DNA of 5,949 bases. Origin: Planctomycetota bacterium. GTDB taxonomy: Bacteria > Planctomycetota > Planctomycetia > Pirellulales > Pirellulaceae. Both the position numbers and the translations under genes were made by a program. This document shows positions 5,554 through 5,949 of this stretch, one piece after another; the first letter of the stretch is position 1, and each line of letters starts with the position of its first letter. The DNA is taken from NCBI GenBank assembly GCA_019347795.1, contig JAHWKS010000399.1, forward strand, positions 1 through 5,949. Direction: 5' to 3'. The notes beneath the pieces are model-generated. The model was not told the DNA's origin. It ran no database searches and saw only the letters and a program-made list of their open reading frames with translations.

Positions 5554-5949
5554 CTATTCTTGGACCGACTTCCACTCGACGATGGCGCCCAGTTCGCGAG
5601 GCGCGTCGTACGGCGGGTACGGGCGGTGCGTGCCGCGAAACAACATGAGCAGCGACTCCAACTGTTCCGTTTGCACGTTATATTTGCCCAATCCGGTCAG
5701 CGTCGCTTCGCCGTGGTTCGGCGCGACATCCTTGTAAGGGTGCTTGTGCGAACCGGCGATGTCCCCAGAGTAGATAACCTCGGCAATACCGTTTTTGATC
5801 GATCGCACTTCGCCTTGCAAGGCGACGCGGGTTACCTCTTCCGGCGACGGCGCGGTGTTGAGGTCGGGTGAGGGGGAAAGCACGCGGCAGAACGTCCGGG
5901 CGACGTGGTCGGGCAGTTCCGCCAGGCGCTGGGCAACCTGCTGACCGCG
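5554..5949 (-). CDS. Unrecognised protein, C-terminal part (5' end beyond window)
   Basis: The frame is open from the right edge to the TAG at 5554-5556, giving at least 131 residues of a C-terminus; the start lies outside the window, and an internal GTG at 5883 is not needed as a start. I do not recognise the family. It opens with a helical stretch (QQVAQRLAELPDHVARTF), then alternates short strands such as RVALQGEVRSIKNGIAEVIY and EATLTGLGKYNV with glycines and polar turns, suggesting a beta-rich domain. It ends with LESLLMLFRGTHR, a PYPPYD turn and GAIVEWKSVQE. No membrane segment or catalytic motif is visible in this part. The pattern of GEV(R)S-x-K-x-G-x-A-E-V strands resembles secreted planctomycete proteins as I recall them, which is a weak impression. 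It precedes the exporter gene on the same strand by 293 nt, so co-transcription is doubtful. Confidence 0.78.
   Translation of the reverse strand, partial: RGQQVAQRLAELPDHVARTFCRVLSPSPDLNTAPSPEEVTRVALQGEVRSIKNGIAEVIYSGDIAGSHKHPYKDVAPNHGEATLTGLGKYNVQTEQLESLLMLFRGTHRPYPPYDAPRELGAIVEWKSVQE

Noticed and set aside
4277..5737. A 486-codon open frame on the plus strand, opposite the export lipoprotein
   Set aside because: It is arginine- and histidine-rich with no motif or domain order, and it lies antisense to a gene with a lipobox, export domain and SLBB motifs. Long antisense frames are common in GC-rich DNA.
1..5949. CRISPR arrays, insertion sequences, tRNA or rRNA genes
   Set aside because: I saw no regularly spaced direct repeats, no transposase motifs or terminal repeats, and no tRNA or rRNA-like segments on either strand by eye.

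Overview
The window is a piece of an extracellular polysaccharide (EPS) or capsule assembly locus from a high-GC bacterium. The gene set is: an undecaprenyl-phosphate sugar transferase that starts the glycan, a GT4-type glycosyltransferase, a membrane protein with a degenerate GGDEF domain, a NodB-type polysaccharide deacetylase, and a Wza-like outer-membrane export lipoprotein. High GC, long spacers, and the overall style of the sugar transferase, the exporter and the unrecognised right-end protein suggest a planctomycete (Planctomycetota). This is an impression from the protein sequences, not a search result, and the taxon is uncertain.

Layout, left to right. Positions 1-2462 hold three minus-strand genes, transcribed in the order sugar transferase (2462-1737), four-helix membrane protein with GGDEF-like domain (1597-674) and glycosyltransferase (620 to beyond the left edge). 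They probably form one operon. Positions 2463-3037 form a divergent intergenic region. It holds a decayed, internally deleted remnant of a second sugar transferase (about 2601-2741), then an AT-rich block (2791-2900) with several TGTCA half-sites, then small hairpins ahead of the deacetylase gene. The deacetylase (3038-4027) is the only clear plus-strand gene. It converges on the export lipoprotein gene (5260-4049, minus) across a 21-bp gap that contains a GC palindrome. A 293-bp spacer follows, then the C-terminal part of an unrecognised minus-strand protein that runs off the right edge.

How they would work together (inference from families): the sugar transferase loads the first sugar phosphate onto undecaprenyl phosphate at the inner membrane. 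The GT4 enzyme extends the repeat unit, the export lipoprotein carries polymer across the outer membrane, and the deacetylase trims acetyl groups. The GGDEF-like protein has lost the catalytic signature, so it is more likely a sensor or scaffold than a c-di-GMP synthase. Flippase, polymerase and chain-length (Wzc-type) genes are not in the window.

The strongest unexpected item is the sugar-transferase relic just upstream of the intact sugar-transferase gene. It suggests a past duplication or replacement of the priming enzyme. I see no CRISPR array, insertion sequence, tRNA or rRNA. I found no convincing wholly new system.
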